This document shows, piece by piece, positions 50,069 to 63,037 of a stretch of 64,000 nucleotides of DNA. The notes beneath the pieces are model-generated. The model ran no database searches, had not been told where the DNA came from, and worked only from the letters and a program-made list of their open reading frames with translations. Numbering within the stretch: position 1 is the first letter of the stretch; each line of letters opens with the position of its first letter. Made by a program: the position numbers and the translations under genes. The DNA lies in the NCBI GenBank assembly GCA_021229015.1, contig CM037780.1:65635354-65699353 (forward strand), read 5' to 3'. This stretch comes from Solen grandis (Eukaryota > Mollusca > Bivalvia > Adapedonta > Solenidae).

Positions 50069-51565
50069 TTAACATCCATTATTTTATTAATGTAAAATAC
50101 TTGCAATAAAGAGAATGAAATCAATATATCAAAAGTTCTTACTAAATTCTGTTTTAAAACATTGCAAAAGGTAAAAATATGTCGCAACAAGTAAATATTG
50201 CTGCGACAGGTAAACATTTGTTGTGAATGGTAAAACTTGTGTGTTTACCTGTACCAATGTCCTGTGAATAAGGAAAAGTTTTCGCATAGTCTGGAATTTC
50301 TCAAAATTCTTTCACGATTTATAAACTCTCTGATACTTATGTTTTATCCTACTGAACATTACTGTAAGAGTTATTCAGAATTCTATGTGCAGTATAACTG
50401 CAATTTCAACCCTCATCATAGATGACTCATTAATTAACTCTTTAGTATGGTCATAACTCCCAGACAGCTTACAGACCACACGATCCAGTTTTAACTAATT
50501 GTGCTGCATATTTTTCTTCCTAAACATAACTCCACATGATGTTTACATTCAATTATACCCTCATCAATAACCCAATTTAAATTATTAACAAAACAGAAAG
50601 TCTTGGGAGTAAAACTCTACTGAGCAAGTCTGGCAGACTGATCCCCAGGGAAATCAATTATCACAGACTAGAATATAAGGCTTTGGAATTTCTCCCCACA
50701 CCTCCCCTCCCCTAGTCCATGAACATGGGTTGCTGTATTGTTTCAAACATTTTACATTAACATACAATAATTTCTTCAAATAAATGCAGCTTTGAAATTT
50801 GAGTTATAGTCCCAAAGTGGGCTACTTAAAAAGGTATACCTTAAAGAGACATCACAGAACAAGCACAAATTGTTACACAGAAATTTAAATACAATGACAG
50901 CTTGTTCAGAAGAGGTCATTAAAGGAGAAAAAATGTTCCTCAATTGGTTTATGGTTACAGAAGAGCATGTGGCAGTTTTATACCAATAACATGACATGGC
51001 ATTAGAAGCACTGTGCTGGGAAAATTAACAGGTTTTGCAAATTGAAAGCAAACAAGAATATCCAGTTATTAATGGCTGGGATGCTGAACAAAATGTTGAA
51101 TCCATGCTTAGCGACACATATGTGAGACAGGCAAGGGTTTAATAAACCTGCAAGTCTTAATTATGTATGTCGTAAGAGTTCAACAAACTCTATGTCAAAA
51201 TGTACCGGTTAAACTCTGACTTGTAGAATTTTATTAAAGACATTGATATCAAAATATTACATTTTAGCCCTAAAGAAATTCTATGCCAAATGTTCGATAC
51301 ATTTTTACACATTCTGAGCAGAAGAGTCATACTATATAATGAATTCTAAAACCATGCACCATAAGGTGAGTCTGTTTATATTGCAAATGTGTCTTTGTAA
51401 CCAGTCTTTTATGTTCATGTATACTCGTAGAACCCAGAAATGCTTACATAGCATGTCTAATACTAAATCACCATGAGACAAAGGGGACAACACATGAGAA
51501 CTTTGCTTGTTGAAACCTTATAGAGTACTATGTATCTAAATAATTCACAAAGATCCTTGGCTTAC

Positions 51566-51664
51566 CATCAGGTCCCTCCTCTCCAAGGTCAGCTTTGTTG
51601 GCAATCTGTGCCAGCTCATCGTTGATGTCCACTCCGCAGGCCTCTTTGTCCCAGCCGCTGAAGC
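51566..51664 (-). CDS. MAP1 exon, most upstream visible
   Basis: A 99-nt exon with a TTTTCAG acceptor (AG at 51666-51665) and GTAAGC donor (51565-51560). Two bases complete a codon, then FSGWDKEACGVDINDELAQI and ANKADLGEEGPD, then one base of a split codon. The phase fits both the microexon and, if that is skipped, the exon at 21129-21277. It aligns with the GIRSWD...DL(D/N).EL segment near the N-terminus of vertebrate MAP1A/B, which follows the VVVGEIVTEEHL-type opening. That opening, with the start codon, was not found up to 64000. Confidence 0.82.
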
Positions 51665-54600
51665 CTGAAAACACAAAAACACAGAGGGTCAAGCAATGGA
51701 TAAAACACTTCCACAAGAGCTATCACTATAGGTGATTTATCCCCCAACTGTATCTCCTTGACTCAACAATATAAAATGAAACTGATATATTCGCAATTTG
51801 GGATGCAACATAATTGGGACTAGAGACAGAACTGTGTTCTTATTTTCTTATTAGACCTTATTTCATGAAACCCTCAGAAATTGTTTTAAAGCAATTGTAT
51901 TTTCTCCAAAAGCCATGAATTTAAAATGTATAATTCTGGACTAATCAGCAGAATGAGAAAACCTCCCTAGACAGTCTCCAACAGTGCATTTCTGAGAGTC
52001 TCCATGATCTCTTGATTTCCACCAGTATGGTCATAAATCAGGGATGTCCTCAAGCGTAACTTGACAACAATGTGTCATTGATCACAACTCATTCAATATT
52101 TACACTGGTGTAACACAAACAGTGGATGGAAAACTTCCTACCGAGGGCGGAAAATTTCCCGGAATACTTCATGTACTGTCACATCAGCATTATTACCATC
52201 ATCTATAAGGTTAGTCTTCCAAGGGTGGTATCGGCAAGGAAAACATCAAAAAAGGAAAAAAGTCTCAATGGACTGAAGCAATGACCATCTCAAAGCAAAC
52301 CATAATTCAATTGTATCTGGCATAGAGATGTTTAGTGTTGAAGTCAGCCTATTAATGGAACTATACATTACTTAAGAGTACAATTCTAAAAAAATGTTAA
52401 TATGGGACCCAAGTGACTTACACTGGGTCAACAAGACTAGAGCATTTGGCATAGTATCATAAACAAGAAAGACAACATCTACAATAATTGGGATATTTAA
52501 TTTCTAAACAATGACTTGTCACTGGTCTGTTGTTTTTTACCCGTCACAAAAGTCATAGAAATTTTCATATTTTCAATGGTTCAAGCGATTGATATTGACT
52601 TCATCCAATCTTGTACACAGAACTTACAAATAAAATGATCATACTATCATAACCTGACCACACACTCAAGGCTAATGGTGTGTGACTCAAGAGCTGACTT
52701 GGGACTGCAGATGAGTAAGAACCTGGGGATGATTCATTCGACAACATAGGGCCCATAGCAGCTGGTCTCTAACTGCATTAGGGAGCCAATTACGTATATA
52801 TAGGCAGCAGCTGTGGTAAGGAGGGGTGGTGCATGATTTTCTATACATTCCTTTCTTGTAAACAAACATTAAATGTTCCTGTTATAATATGTCAACAGTA
52901 GAGCTGTAAAGTCATTCCTTTTGCTCTGAGAAATTGCTAGAGGCCCTTCATCATCACTTGCTAGAAATATCAACCTGTTGTAGATACCATGCTATGAACA
53001 GGAAGAGTTCATGCCCTTGTGTGTGTGTGGGGGGGGGGGAGGGTATGATAAAACATGGGTTGACTTATGTAGAATATACACCCAGCTTGTATAACATAAT
53101 ACACAGGAATTCCTTGATTTAAGTGTATATAATTATGTCTGTATGTAGACAATACCCCCCACCCCCACTAAAAAAAATACAAAAACAATGAACTTTAGCG
53201 TAGCTCTTTGTTTCATCTGCTCAACAGAGATGATCACTTATTAAAAATCAATAGGGACTTAAAAATGACAAAGCATTTTATTGATTATTTTCATAATGAT
53301 CTTCAATAATTGCTTTTACACAGAAATCTATCAACGTTTGAATAATAACACATTCAGGCAGAGGTTACCTTGGAAAGAATTTGCTTTTAATTATACCTGC
53401 ACAACTCTCAGGTGTTCATGGTTTGAAGTTAACTACTTTACACCTCAGGGAGAAAAATAAATCAATATGGCCAGTGATGAAAGATTTACTGCCAGAAAAC
53501 AACTCAATTTTCTTCCCTGGCCAGTCTACCTGGTTCTGCTCAAAATTTCAATCAAAAATGACTTATGTCAGCTAACATTAAGGCAATTTCTCATTGTTCT
53601 TCCCTCAGAAATCTGAATGTACATCTTTGTATTAAAAGTTTTTAGGCTGACATGAAATTTACACTTTCTTACTACTTTTGTTCTAGTACACAAACTATAA
53701 ATTTTGTTCATGTGAACTTTTCATGTTCTATACATTTGGACAAGTAAAACTAGCAATAGGAAATAAACTCAATATATATGGCTGGGATTAAAACTTCTTA
53801 TAAATATTTTGCATTTTACGAAGTCATTTTCAGTATTTTAAGTCATGTTGCCAAGTTTAACTTGTTCTAAAAGGATCAATCATTACCTTATAAACAAAAT
53901 AACATGTTTTACAGACTTAAAACAACAAACTGACAATTTAGGTCCTTGGAAATTAACTTGCAATGTCAGAAAAAGCAAGAGCTCAATATTTGGATTCATG
54001 AAAAAAAAATTATATAAATGATTTTGAAAGCAGCAAATGTCTGCCCCTCATTTACTTTTACAAAATCCTATAATAATCCAGACTATAACAGATATAAAAA
54101 TAGATTTAGAGTCAATGTGGGCAAGACTGATTCAATTAAGATGAATGAAAGATGGGAAGTTTATGACACCTTCTGCCTACTAGGTTTATGTGTCTCTTGA
54201 CTGTTGGTACATACATCAGAGTTTAATAAGGTTCCTTTATCACTCAAAGCTGTCTGGGAATAGAGCATCCATTGATTCCTAGGGTCAGATCTGGAAATGT
54301 TGCAAACATTGTCGTCATGTTGATGTACACAAAGGGACAGTCAGCTATATTAGAAAGATAGCAGGACCTGGTCAGTCTTGTACATAATTTGCTCAGTGCA
54401 CGCTACTTCAATGTAATGAATGAGATGTTCTATAATGAGTGACATGGCGAAGAAAAATTAATTCAATTGCTAAATCTGTCAGCAATTAACAAGCATCTTC
54501 AAACTAATTTTGAAAATGGCTTGCATACAAGTTGTGCATTGTTTGCACACTCAATTTTCTCTGGAAGTGATTTAACAAATTTGCATAATTTTCCAATCAT

Positions 54601-54825
54601 ATATTATCCAACAACATGCCAATACCAAGATAATTAATTTCTCTTGTCTGAGCCAGATTGGATGATTTATAGCAGAAATGATTGCAATTTTGCTGCAGAG
54701 ATACGGAAAAAATATACAGCCATAATGGTTTCCCTACAATTCAAAACATTATGCAAATAAGAACTGCATGATACCAAGGAATCAGACTCGGATTTTATCA
54801 GAGTGCCCTGAGGCAGGCTTCCCTG

Positions 54826-54925
54826 NNNNNNNNNNNNNNNNNNNNNNNNNNNNNNNNNNNNNNNNNNNNNNNNNNNNNNNNNNNNNNNNNNNNNNNNNNN
54901 NNNNNNNNNNNNNNNNNNNNNNNNN
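54826..54925. other. Scaffold gap (100 N)
   Basis: Exactly 100 N, within the presumed upstream MAP1 intron; true length unknown. Confidence 0.99.
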
Positions 54926-55285
54926 CCCATTAAGTGCATGTACATGAATTTGGAAATGGGAATACCTCTGCTATGTGGGAATGTTATCAATGTCATTTAA
55001 AGAACGAAAGAGAATAATGTAATCTGAACCTAACAGCTGTGCACATTCTAAGTCATCTTTGATGACGGGATTAGAAACTTTATAGAACTATTTATTTATG
55101 TGTGGGAGCTTTGTTCAACTGCTTCTACCACTGCAGCACCTGCTAAATTATAACTACCCCAGTATATCCTCCCTTTTACTACAGTACCATTTTAGTCAGT
55201 TCAGTTAACCCCCCCTACCAACACTGTCCAATTACTACTTACTATTGTTACCATGCGAACAATAAGACTATCTTTAAGTCCTTAA

Positions 55286-55517
55286 CCCTTTCCCTCATAT
55301 AGACTCATTTTGACGCCCTAAATAGGTATCACATAAAGCCTGATCTGCAGAAAACCAGTTAAACCTTACCAAATTTAATTACAAAATACTCATTTCCAGA
55401 CCACTGAGGAGCAGCAAACAGCATAAAACCTGATCAGCCTGCGAGTTACTCGCAGGCTGATCTGGTTTTATGCTGTTCGCATAGGTCTTTTCATGGTTTC
55501 CTCTATGAGGGAAAGGG
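55286..55517. mobile_element. TTAA-flanked hairpin MITE, copy 3 (full hairpin)
   Basis: TTAA flanks and ends CCCTTTCCCTCATA / TATGAGGGAAAGGG. The centre is a near-perfect palindrome, CAGCATAAAACCTGATCAGC followed by CTGCGAG, a TT spacer, and its complement. 232 bp, the longest copy. Confidence 0.9.
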
Positions 55518-56136
55518 TTAAAATAACTCCTCCCTCTACTACTACCACTTTATAATGATTGATAATGATAGTGTTTCTATAAAATACTGCAAATTCTTCA
55601 AAATTACTGCTATAATGTATTAATTCTGTAACTCCAACTACACTGAAACCAAATAAACCTGAAAGACAAAGCATTTTAAACTTTATCACAGCCAGACATA
55701 ACAAAAATTAACTTATTAGCAAAGCTAATAAGTAACAAAAGATACTATGGCCACCAGAATTCATTGCCAACATTACTGTTGTGACAGCTTCATCACTTGC
55801 CACTGATCACATTGCACAAGCAGTGCCTTCAGTAAACTCACTAGAGGGAACATGTTTGCTGAATCTATGTCAAGTTACCACAAGGTCCAATATGTGCTTC
55901 TTTCCATAGATTCTAGGTGTTTTCATTTGCATTGATAATATTTCTGGGGAGCTATACTGGTGTTTGTAAACATGGGAATACATCTTAAATTTTCACTTGA
56001 GATTTTGCCTCAAGTAGATGTTTCAGTGGTGCCACATGGCAGTATAATACCACAAATGATACCAATCCTGGTCCCATTATTCTGACACCTTAATCTCTCA
56101 TACTTCTCTAATCCCTTGGAATTGCCATATATATAA

Positions 56137-56355
56137 CCCTTTCCCTCATATAGACTCATTAGGTACCACATAAAGTCTGATCTGCAGAAAACACAGTTAA
56201 ACCTTACCAAATTTAATTACAAAATCCTCATTTCCAGACCACTGAGGAGCAGCGAACAGCATAAAACCTGATCAGCCTGCGAGTTACTCGCAGGCTGATC
56301 TGGTTTTATGCTGTTCGCATAGGTCTTTTCATGGTATCCTCTATGAGGGAAAGGG
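56137..56355. mobile_element. TTAA-flanked hairpin MITE, copy 4 (full hairpin)
   Basis: Same ends and full central hairpin as copy 3. The left flank is ATAA, one change from TTAA; the right flank is TTAA. An internal deletion near the left end removes the TTTGACGC-type stretch. Confidence 0.88.
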
Positions 56356-57173
56356 TTAAACTTGTAACATGTAAATGTCTTCTGAACAACTGATCCTGAT
56401 CAGGTCATTTTTCTGTTCCTTAATAATTGAAATGCTAAATGTTGAGGAAATGAACCCTTTTGTAAAACCTTATCAAACTACATATTACTATTGCTATCGG
56501 TGTATCCTGTATAGGGATCCCATGTAGATTTAAGTCTGATTTATATACCTAGCAGACCAATCTGATTAAGAGGCTAACATGTTCCTGGAGTTTTCATTCC
56601 CTTGACACATTTCAGGTATACACACATTTCAGTAACCACAAGATTTGTTTACCCATGCATTACCCATAAATCAAATTGTCAATTTATAAGTGGTGGACTG
56701 CCTGCCTAACAGACAGACTGGAATAATGCAAGGTCATTCTGACCTGGAACAACAATGGCCTATACAAATATGGAATACATTGATCAAGAAGATACAAGAC
56801 TGATATTGCATCTGGGGTGAATTAATAGCAAGCCACTGCTAAGGTCTTCACTGGATGGCCATTGTTCTGCACCATTTTCTCCTGAATGAGCATTTTCTAA
56901 TTTCCAGCTTGTCAGTTACTTCAGCTTACTCAAGAGCAAGTATTCATCCAATTCTCCATCTCCATGGAGATTTTGCAGCAGCCTTGTCAGTGCAGGTGAG
57001 CAGATGACATTTGAAGTGAAAATAATTCCTGCTTTACTGACATTTCTGGCCTATCACACATCATCTCATATATACTATGACATGAGCATGTCACCTAATT
57101 TTTGTTGGCAAACTAAGGCAGCAAAGCAATATAAAGATTCGAAACATTAATATAAGAACAGGAAACAAGAGGG

Positions 57174-58210
57174 CCTAGATGACCCTCAGTACGCTCACCT
57201 GAGATATATTGCCTTTATTACCTGCACAAGTTACTACATTATAGTATAGTTGTACTGATCACATAACCCATGTACTGATCACATAACCCATGTACTGATC
57301 ACACAGGGGTTTACTAAAGGATTTGACTTTCACTTGTCCAGGGGGCAAGTTACATTGAATATCTCCTAGCCCCCAGTGAAAACAGGTTGCCCGATCTTGA
57401 ACAGTTAGTTGGTGTTTGTTAATGTTTAAAACTAAATATGTGCAGTATTAAGATGGCTTTTAGTTATTATGTATCAAAGACAATTTTTAAGGATTTTACC
57501 CCTGATATACTATAGACAATAAAAAAAACCGAAAGATTTCATATACATTAATAAACTTGCCCTCCGGGCTATCTTCTTTGAAAAATCACTTGCCCGCAGT
57601 GATTTTAACTTGGCGCAGGCAAGTGGGCATCCACTTAAGAAAACCCCTGATTACATAACCCATGCAGAAATACAGAAGGAAAATACAGCATTTCAATTCC
57701 ACAACCAAACAGTATCTATGGTCAAAATTTAAGGTCGAACTTGGCTGAGAGATGATGGCCATAAACACTTCATGAAACTACAAAATGTTTGCTAAGAAAT
57801 GAAGATGCAAAAATATAAACAAAGTAAAATCTGGCATTTTTGATAACAAAAGGGTCATAACTCCAGACCGAATTGGCTGTTACCTGCTGCAGTGACCATG
57901 GCCTAGAGAATATGGCTATGAGCATTATCATTAAGTCTGAAGATGACTGCTTAAAAATGAAGATGCTTAAGAGTGCAAAAAAGTGAAATCTGGCATTTTT
58001 TAATATTAAAAAAGCCCTAACTCCTGACCTAATTGGTCCATATCAGCTATAATCAAATTTGGCTGGGAGATAATGGAAATGAACATTGTCATAAAGTTTG
58101 AAGATGATTGCTTAAGAAATGAAGACACACTGATTGCGGACGACATCAGGACATTGGATATTAATCGAACCTAAAAGCTCATCCTGAGCACATGTGCTTA
58201 GGTGAGCTAA
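57174..58210 (+). mobile_element. Tandem-core interspersed repeat with nested MITE
   Basis: Begins AACAAGAGGGCCTAGATGAC with CGCTCACCTGAG and ends CTGAGCACATGTGCTTAGG plus TGAGCTAAAA. The core units are of the 8714-9660 type (CATAACTCC(A/T)GACC..ATTGG). A separate element is inserted at 57305-57648, just after a 21-bp triplet (ATGTACTGATCACATAACCC units, 57250-57302). Confidence 0.75.
57305..57648. mobile_element. Nested MITE, AGGGGTTTWCTWAAG termini
   Basis: Starts AGGGGTTTACTAAAGG and ends CTTAAGAAAACCCCT, inverted with few mismatches. Flanks GATCACAC and GATTACAT are a plausible diverged 8-bp duplication, which would fit a hAT-like element. It contains CACTTGTCC...GGCAAGT motifs in both orientations. 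Confidence 0.6.
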
Positions 58211-58479
58211 AATTCTTGACACCATCTCTCAAAATACATTAGAAAAGTAGAAATCTCTGCCAAAAACATCCCAGTGTTATTTAAGAATAAAGAGACTAAA
58301 AACTGCACATGATTTTGCAAATAAGAGTGTTCTTTGGAACGTGTGTCAACTGCTGAAGCGTGATGGAAATAGTGTGACGGACAGACAGACAAATGGACAG
58401 ACAGATGAAGGAAAAGTGATCCCTAGGTGTCTCCTCTGCTTACAAATAGTGACACAAAAGTGAGCATTTTTTTTTCAAC

Positions 58480-58775
58480 AAAATAAGAGCTGTCAGAGGA
58501 CAGTACAATTTTCTATTGCATGCAAAACTTAAACCAAAATTTCTAAGTTAAAAAGGGGCCATAATTCATATTAAATTCAGGCAAGAGTTTTGTACCTTGG
58601 TTATCTGATGCCCCTGAACGTATGTATAAACTTTCAAGTCAATACCATAAATGGTTATTGAGATATAATGTTGACAGTAACTTGCATGCAAAACTTTAAC
58701 CAAAAGCGGCAACACCAACGCCGACACCAGGGCGACTACAATAGCTCTCATAATTTTCGAATAGTCGAGCTAAAA
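58480..58775 (+). mobile_element. Interspersed repeat, TTCGAATAGTCGAGCT 3' end, copy 1
   Basis: Opens near AATAAGAGCTGTCAGAGGAC and ends GGGCGACTACAATAGCTCTC with TTTTCGAATAGTCGAGCTAA. It shares CAAAACTTTAACCAAA and AAAAAGGGGCCATAATTCAT with the copy at 59215. Non-coding. Confidence 0.7.
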
Positions 58776-59214
58776 AGACAGGAAAAAAAGAAAGGGGTAA
58801 TTTAAAACTGACGTCAAAATAAAATGTACCACAGCCCAAGAAATATTGAAAAAGGGCTGCCAACGGCTCCATCTCCTGTTCCTATATGCACTTATTCTTT
58901 AGAATAGTTTTACAGCCAGCAGCACTCAGATGTTAGTCACAAAAATGCTGTTTATTGGTAGAACACTCAAGTCTAAGTACATAGTCCTATACAGAGTGGG
59001 TATCTTGTATGAATAATTATCAAACATTGTACTTTAAATCATAAGACACAGGATATTCTCAGCCAATTTGCAATGCAAACTCTATCACAATTCTCCAGGC
59101 CCTGATGATCACTGACAAGCATTCAGCCAATCTAAAGACCATTCTTTACAGCTTCCTGATTCTATTTCCTCCTAATTCATTTGCCTAGCCTAAACCCATA
59201 TTTGCAAATCAATC

Positions 59215-59625
59215 CCATGCCTGGATACTGAGATATTAGCATGAAAGTACCTTGCATGCAAAACTTTAACCAAAATTTCAAAGTTAAAAAGGGGCCATAA
59301 TTTGTAATATATTCCATCAAGAGTTATCTACCTTGGCTTGCAAGCAAAGCTTTAACCAAATTTTCTATTGCATGCAAAACTTTAACCAAAATTTGTAAGT
59401 TAAAAAGGGGCCATAATTCATATTAAATTCAGTCAAGAGTTATCTACCTTGGTTGTCTGATGCCCCTGAACATATTTATAAACTTTCAAGTCAATACCAT
59501 AAATGGTTATTGAGATATAAGGTTGATAGTAACTTGCACGCAAAACTTTAACTAAAAGCTGCAACGCCAACGCCAGGGCGACTACAATAGCTCTCATATT
59601 TTTCGAATAGTCGAGCTGAAAATAA
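59215..59625 (+). mobile_element. Interspersed repeat, TTCGAATAGTCGAGCT 3' end, copy 2
   Basis: Second copy, about 700 bp downstream of the first, 5'-truncated, with an extra internal unit (GGGGCCATAATT twice). It ends TTTTCGAATAGTCGAGCTGA. Confidence 0.7.
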
Positions 59626-60827
59626 GATCTACTACTTGAATGTTTGATGGTCTGCATAGAAAGATGGGAGAAGGAAGAAAAACAAGTCACTGACCTAGTG
59701 TATGTAATACAAAGGGAAAAATGATAATTTCCCTGGAATGTTTGCATATAGACTGCATGATTGTGTAAACACTTGCCAGATTGGCAAATGTCATTACTGC
59801 TGTTGGTACTTGGGGACCTTCAGAATAGCTAGTACACATCAATTAGTAGACATTGCACTGGAATTTTCTCTCTCCACACAGTAGATATAAATAAATATAT
59901 ACTCACAGCTGTAGAAAATGCAGACAGTTTTCTACGCACTAGTAGAATTTCACTGCAGTGGGAAGACCAATTAAGTTCGGGTAAAAAAAAGTTCACTCCA
60001 CAGGGAAAATTCATATTGAAACTTTATTTCCTGAATAATGAGAATTGGGTTTCGTGCTTTTTAAAAACTTGAGTTGTGTATTGTGGGAATCAGCCTCTCT
60101 GACACTTTTGCAATGATGATGATGTTTCTGGAACACTTGGCCAAGACAGGGAGCAAAGATTTTAAGTAATTTTGCTTGACATGTTAAAAGAAGCCTTGCT
60201 ACCATCCCCCAATATCAAAACGAAAAACGAATCTTGTTTAAAGTGACAATCAAATCTCTATAACATTTAATTTTGCTTTTCGTAGACTAATCCTTTCCCA
60301 CACCAGGAAGCAGTGACCCAACTGCCTTTTATATCAAACCCAACAACAGCTATCCAGACTTTGTGAGACTAATGGATAAATCCTTGGAACTCTAGAGTGT
60401 AACAGTGCAGCTCAAAATGTTCAGACCATTATCTATCTACCTGTCTGAGATCTTTCCAGCACCTAGACACAATGACAGCTGGACTCGCTCAGATGTTATC
60501 TTCTTGATCCCGCCCCCCCCCTCTCCTGGACAACAAGCATGACCTGAGCCACCCTCACGTCTGACTTGACAGGGTCAGGGGTCAATGTCTGTTAATGCTT
60601 GTTTGCACCTTTTAAGAAGAGATAAAATGTGTGTTTTTGAAGATAGTGTATGGATAACAGCATGATTTTCCTGACAATCTACACAGCTTTGACAGTTTTG
60701 AAGAAATTATTTTACTGACAGAGAGTCTAGAACAGGTTTTATTGACTGCAAGATTTGTTATCAAATGAAGCCTTTACTTCGGCTACAAGAACTACAGTAA
60801 ATGGAGTCCCACATGTGTATAATAATT

Positions 60828-63037
60828 AGGTTTTCGCCTCTGCAGGGCGAAAACCTATTGTTCTTCTTCTGTTGATTTGTTTTTTTTTTTATTTTTATTA
60901 TTTTTCCAATTCCACCCATTTTTGTGTCCAGCCTAGCGGCCAGATGAAAAAAGCTACAGCTATGAAATTTTGGGCATGGAGTCATCTTTATCTGAACATG
61001 TGCCTAAATGGTCAAACTTTTCACTTTTGTTTCTGATTTAGCCACTAGGGGGCGTAATGCATGTAATCACTGTTTTGCTAATAACTCAAAAATTTGAAAT
61101 CTGATTTAGATGCGGTTTTTTACATAATGTTCCTTGTTGACAGCCCAATCAAATATGATGGAAATCTCATCATCGAGTACGGGAAAAAAATTGTTCTAGG
61201 AGAGGTTGAATGTTCGAACCTTGGAAAAAAGTGAAATAATGAGGGTAGGTCTACGAAAAACCTTCCCACTTTTGTTAGAGATCAGATAGAAGAATTCTGT
61301 TTGTTGCATACGATTTGCAAGACATATATGCACAAAATATATGGGGTGGCGAATTTAGGAAATGCGTGGTTTGTCCTCTAGAAAAGGTCAAACTTCACTA
61401 AATTTTAGGAAAAATTAAAATTTCAAAAACATGTTTTTGTCGCTCCTGACTTTATTTTCTGTTCATTCTTCATGATATTTTCACACAATATGTATTGTTA
61501 TGTTTGAAAGGGCCTCACAATAAAAAGATTACAAGAAATTTGAAAAGGTCAAGGTCATATTACGATTATTGTGTTTTTATTCGGCCACAAATAGCTCCAA
61601 AACTAAAAATATTTTATTGAGAGTATATGAACAAAAGTTTTAGTTCTTAAAGAGCTCTTTCCAGTGATGTTTAGTTTTTGAAGATCGGACTTGATTTGGT
61701 CATTATACGGCAGTCCAAAGTTTGATCCTTTTTTGGAATAATTGTAAATCAGGTTTTATGCTTCAAATTCTGATACACAAGAATAAATAGTTTGACTTGT
61801 GCGACTAGTATACTTGATTGAACTATTTGCTGCTTTGCTAGGTACCAAACAGTAAAATTTTAATCAATTTTCTATCTCATTTTGCCGCTAGGGGGCGCTT
61901 TTCTTGAAATCATTCTTTTGCTTATAACTGAAAAAGTTGAAGCCTGATCCAAATGCGGTTAATTGAATTATGTTCCTTGTTGATAGCCTAATAAAATATG
62001 ATAGTTTCTAGGTATGAGTGACTGAAACTTTTTGAGCTAGTAACGGAAGGTTGAAAGTTTGAATCTCGTAAAAAAAAACTGCAAATGAGGGCTATCCATT
62101 TTTGTTAGAAATCAGATAGAAGAATTCGGTTTGCTGCAAATGATTTGCAAGACATATACGCACAAAATATATGGGGTGGCGAATTTAAGAAATGCATGGT
62201 TTGTCCTCTAGAAAAAGGTCAAACTTCACTAAATTTTAGGAAAAATTAAAATTTTAAAAACATGTTTTTTTGTTGCTCCTGACTTTATTTTCTGTTCATT
62301 CTTCATGAAATTTTCACAAGTTATGTATTGTTATGTTTGAAAGGGCCTCACAATTAAAAAGTTAAAAAAACATTGAAAAGGTCAAGGTCATATTTCGATA
62401 ATTGTGTTTTTATTCGGCCCCAAATCTAAAAATATTTCATTGAGAGTATATGAACAAAAATTTTAGTTCTAAATAGTTCTTTCGTATAATGTTTAGTATT
62501 TGAAGATCGGACTTGATTTTTTCATTTTACGGCAATCCAAAGTTTGATCCTTTTTTGGAATAATTGTTATTCAGTTTTTATGCTTAAAATTGTGATATAT
62601 AAGAAAAAGAATGTTCGATTAGTGCGACTTATATACTTGTTTGAACTATTTGCTGCATTTCTAGGTACCTAATTGTAAAATTTTTATCATTTTTTTTTCT
62701 CATTTTGCCGCTAGAGGGCGCTTTGCTTAAAATCACTCTTTTGCCTATAACTCAAAACGTTAAAGTCTAATTGAAATGCGGTTTTCAGCATTTTGTTCCT
62801 TGTTGACAGCACCACAGAATGTGATGTGATGATAGGGTATGGGGAAATATTTGCGCTAGAGGAGTTTGAATGTTCTAACATTAAAAAAAAAAAAAACAAA
62901 AAAACCGTGCAAATGAGAGTAGGTCTTCAAAAAACCTTTGCGTTCTGTTTCATATTAAAAATTTTGGCTGAGTTGAAATAAAGTGTTCAGGTTGATTAGG
63001 TTAAAAGCGAAAACCAAGATACCGCTTGCGGTTCTAG
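60828..63037 (+). mobile_element. Helentron-type non-autonomous element (HINE-like), copy A
   Basis: Same layout as copy B with unrelated sequence. The 5' hairpin is AGGTTTTCGCC / GGCGAAAACCT (60828-60856) after TT. GCGAAAACC recurs subterminally (63007-63015), followed by the hairpin ACCGC-TT-GCGGT (63021-63032) and CTAG (63034-63037) before TT. The core is about 2.5 tandem units of about 830 bp, each with GTTCCTTGTTGA(C/T)AGC and a CC(A/G)CTAG(G/A)GGGCG motif. No ORF for a Rep/helicase. Confidence 0.65.
61042..62721 (+). promoter_or_regulatory. Three CTCF-like motifs at about 830-bp spacing
   Basis: CCACTAGGGGGCG (61042), CCGCTAGGGGGCGC (61885) and CCGCTAGAGGGCGC (62708), all on the plus strand, one per core unit of the HINE-like element. 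They match the core of the bilaterian CTCF consensus (CCASYAGRKGGCR). Binding is unproven. Confidence 0.35.

Larger units (their letters stand above)
23606..51565 (-). other. Large MAP1 intron filled with repeats
   Basis: About 28 kb between the microexon and the next exon upstream. No coding exon was recognised. It holds tandem arrays (25535, 27600, 27880, 36260, 43330, 45421), SINEs (28245, 32905), MITEs (28949, 40487, 41952), a HINE-like element (38338), tandem-core repeats (36096, 42457), a Tc1-like insertion (46952) and the 49771 repeat. Stretches such as 23610-25530, 26000-27590, 29200-32900, 34300-36090 and 50070-51560 show nothing beyond AT-rich DNA and small fragments. Confidence 0.7.
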
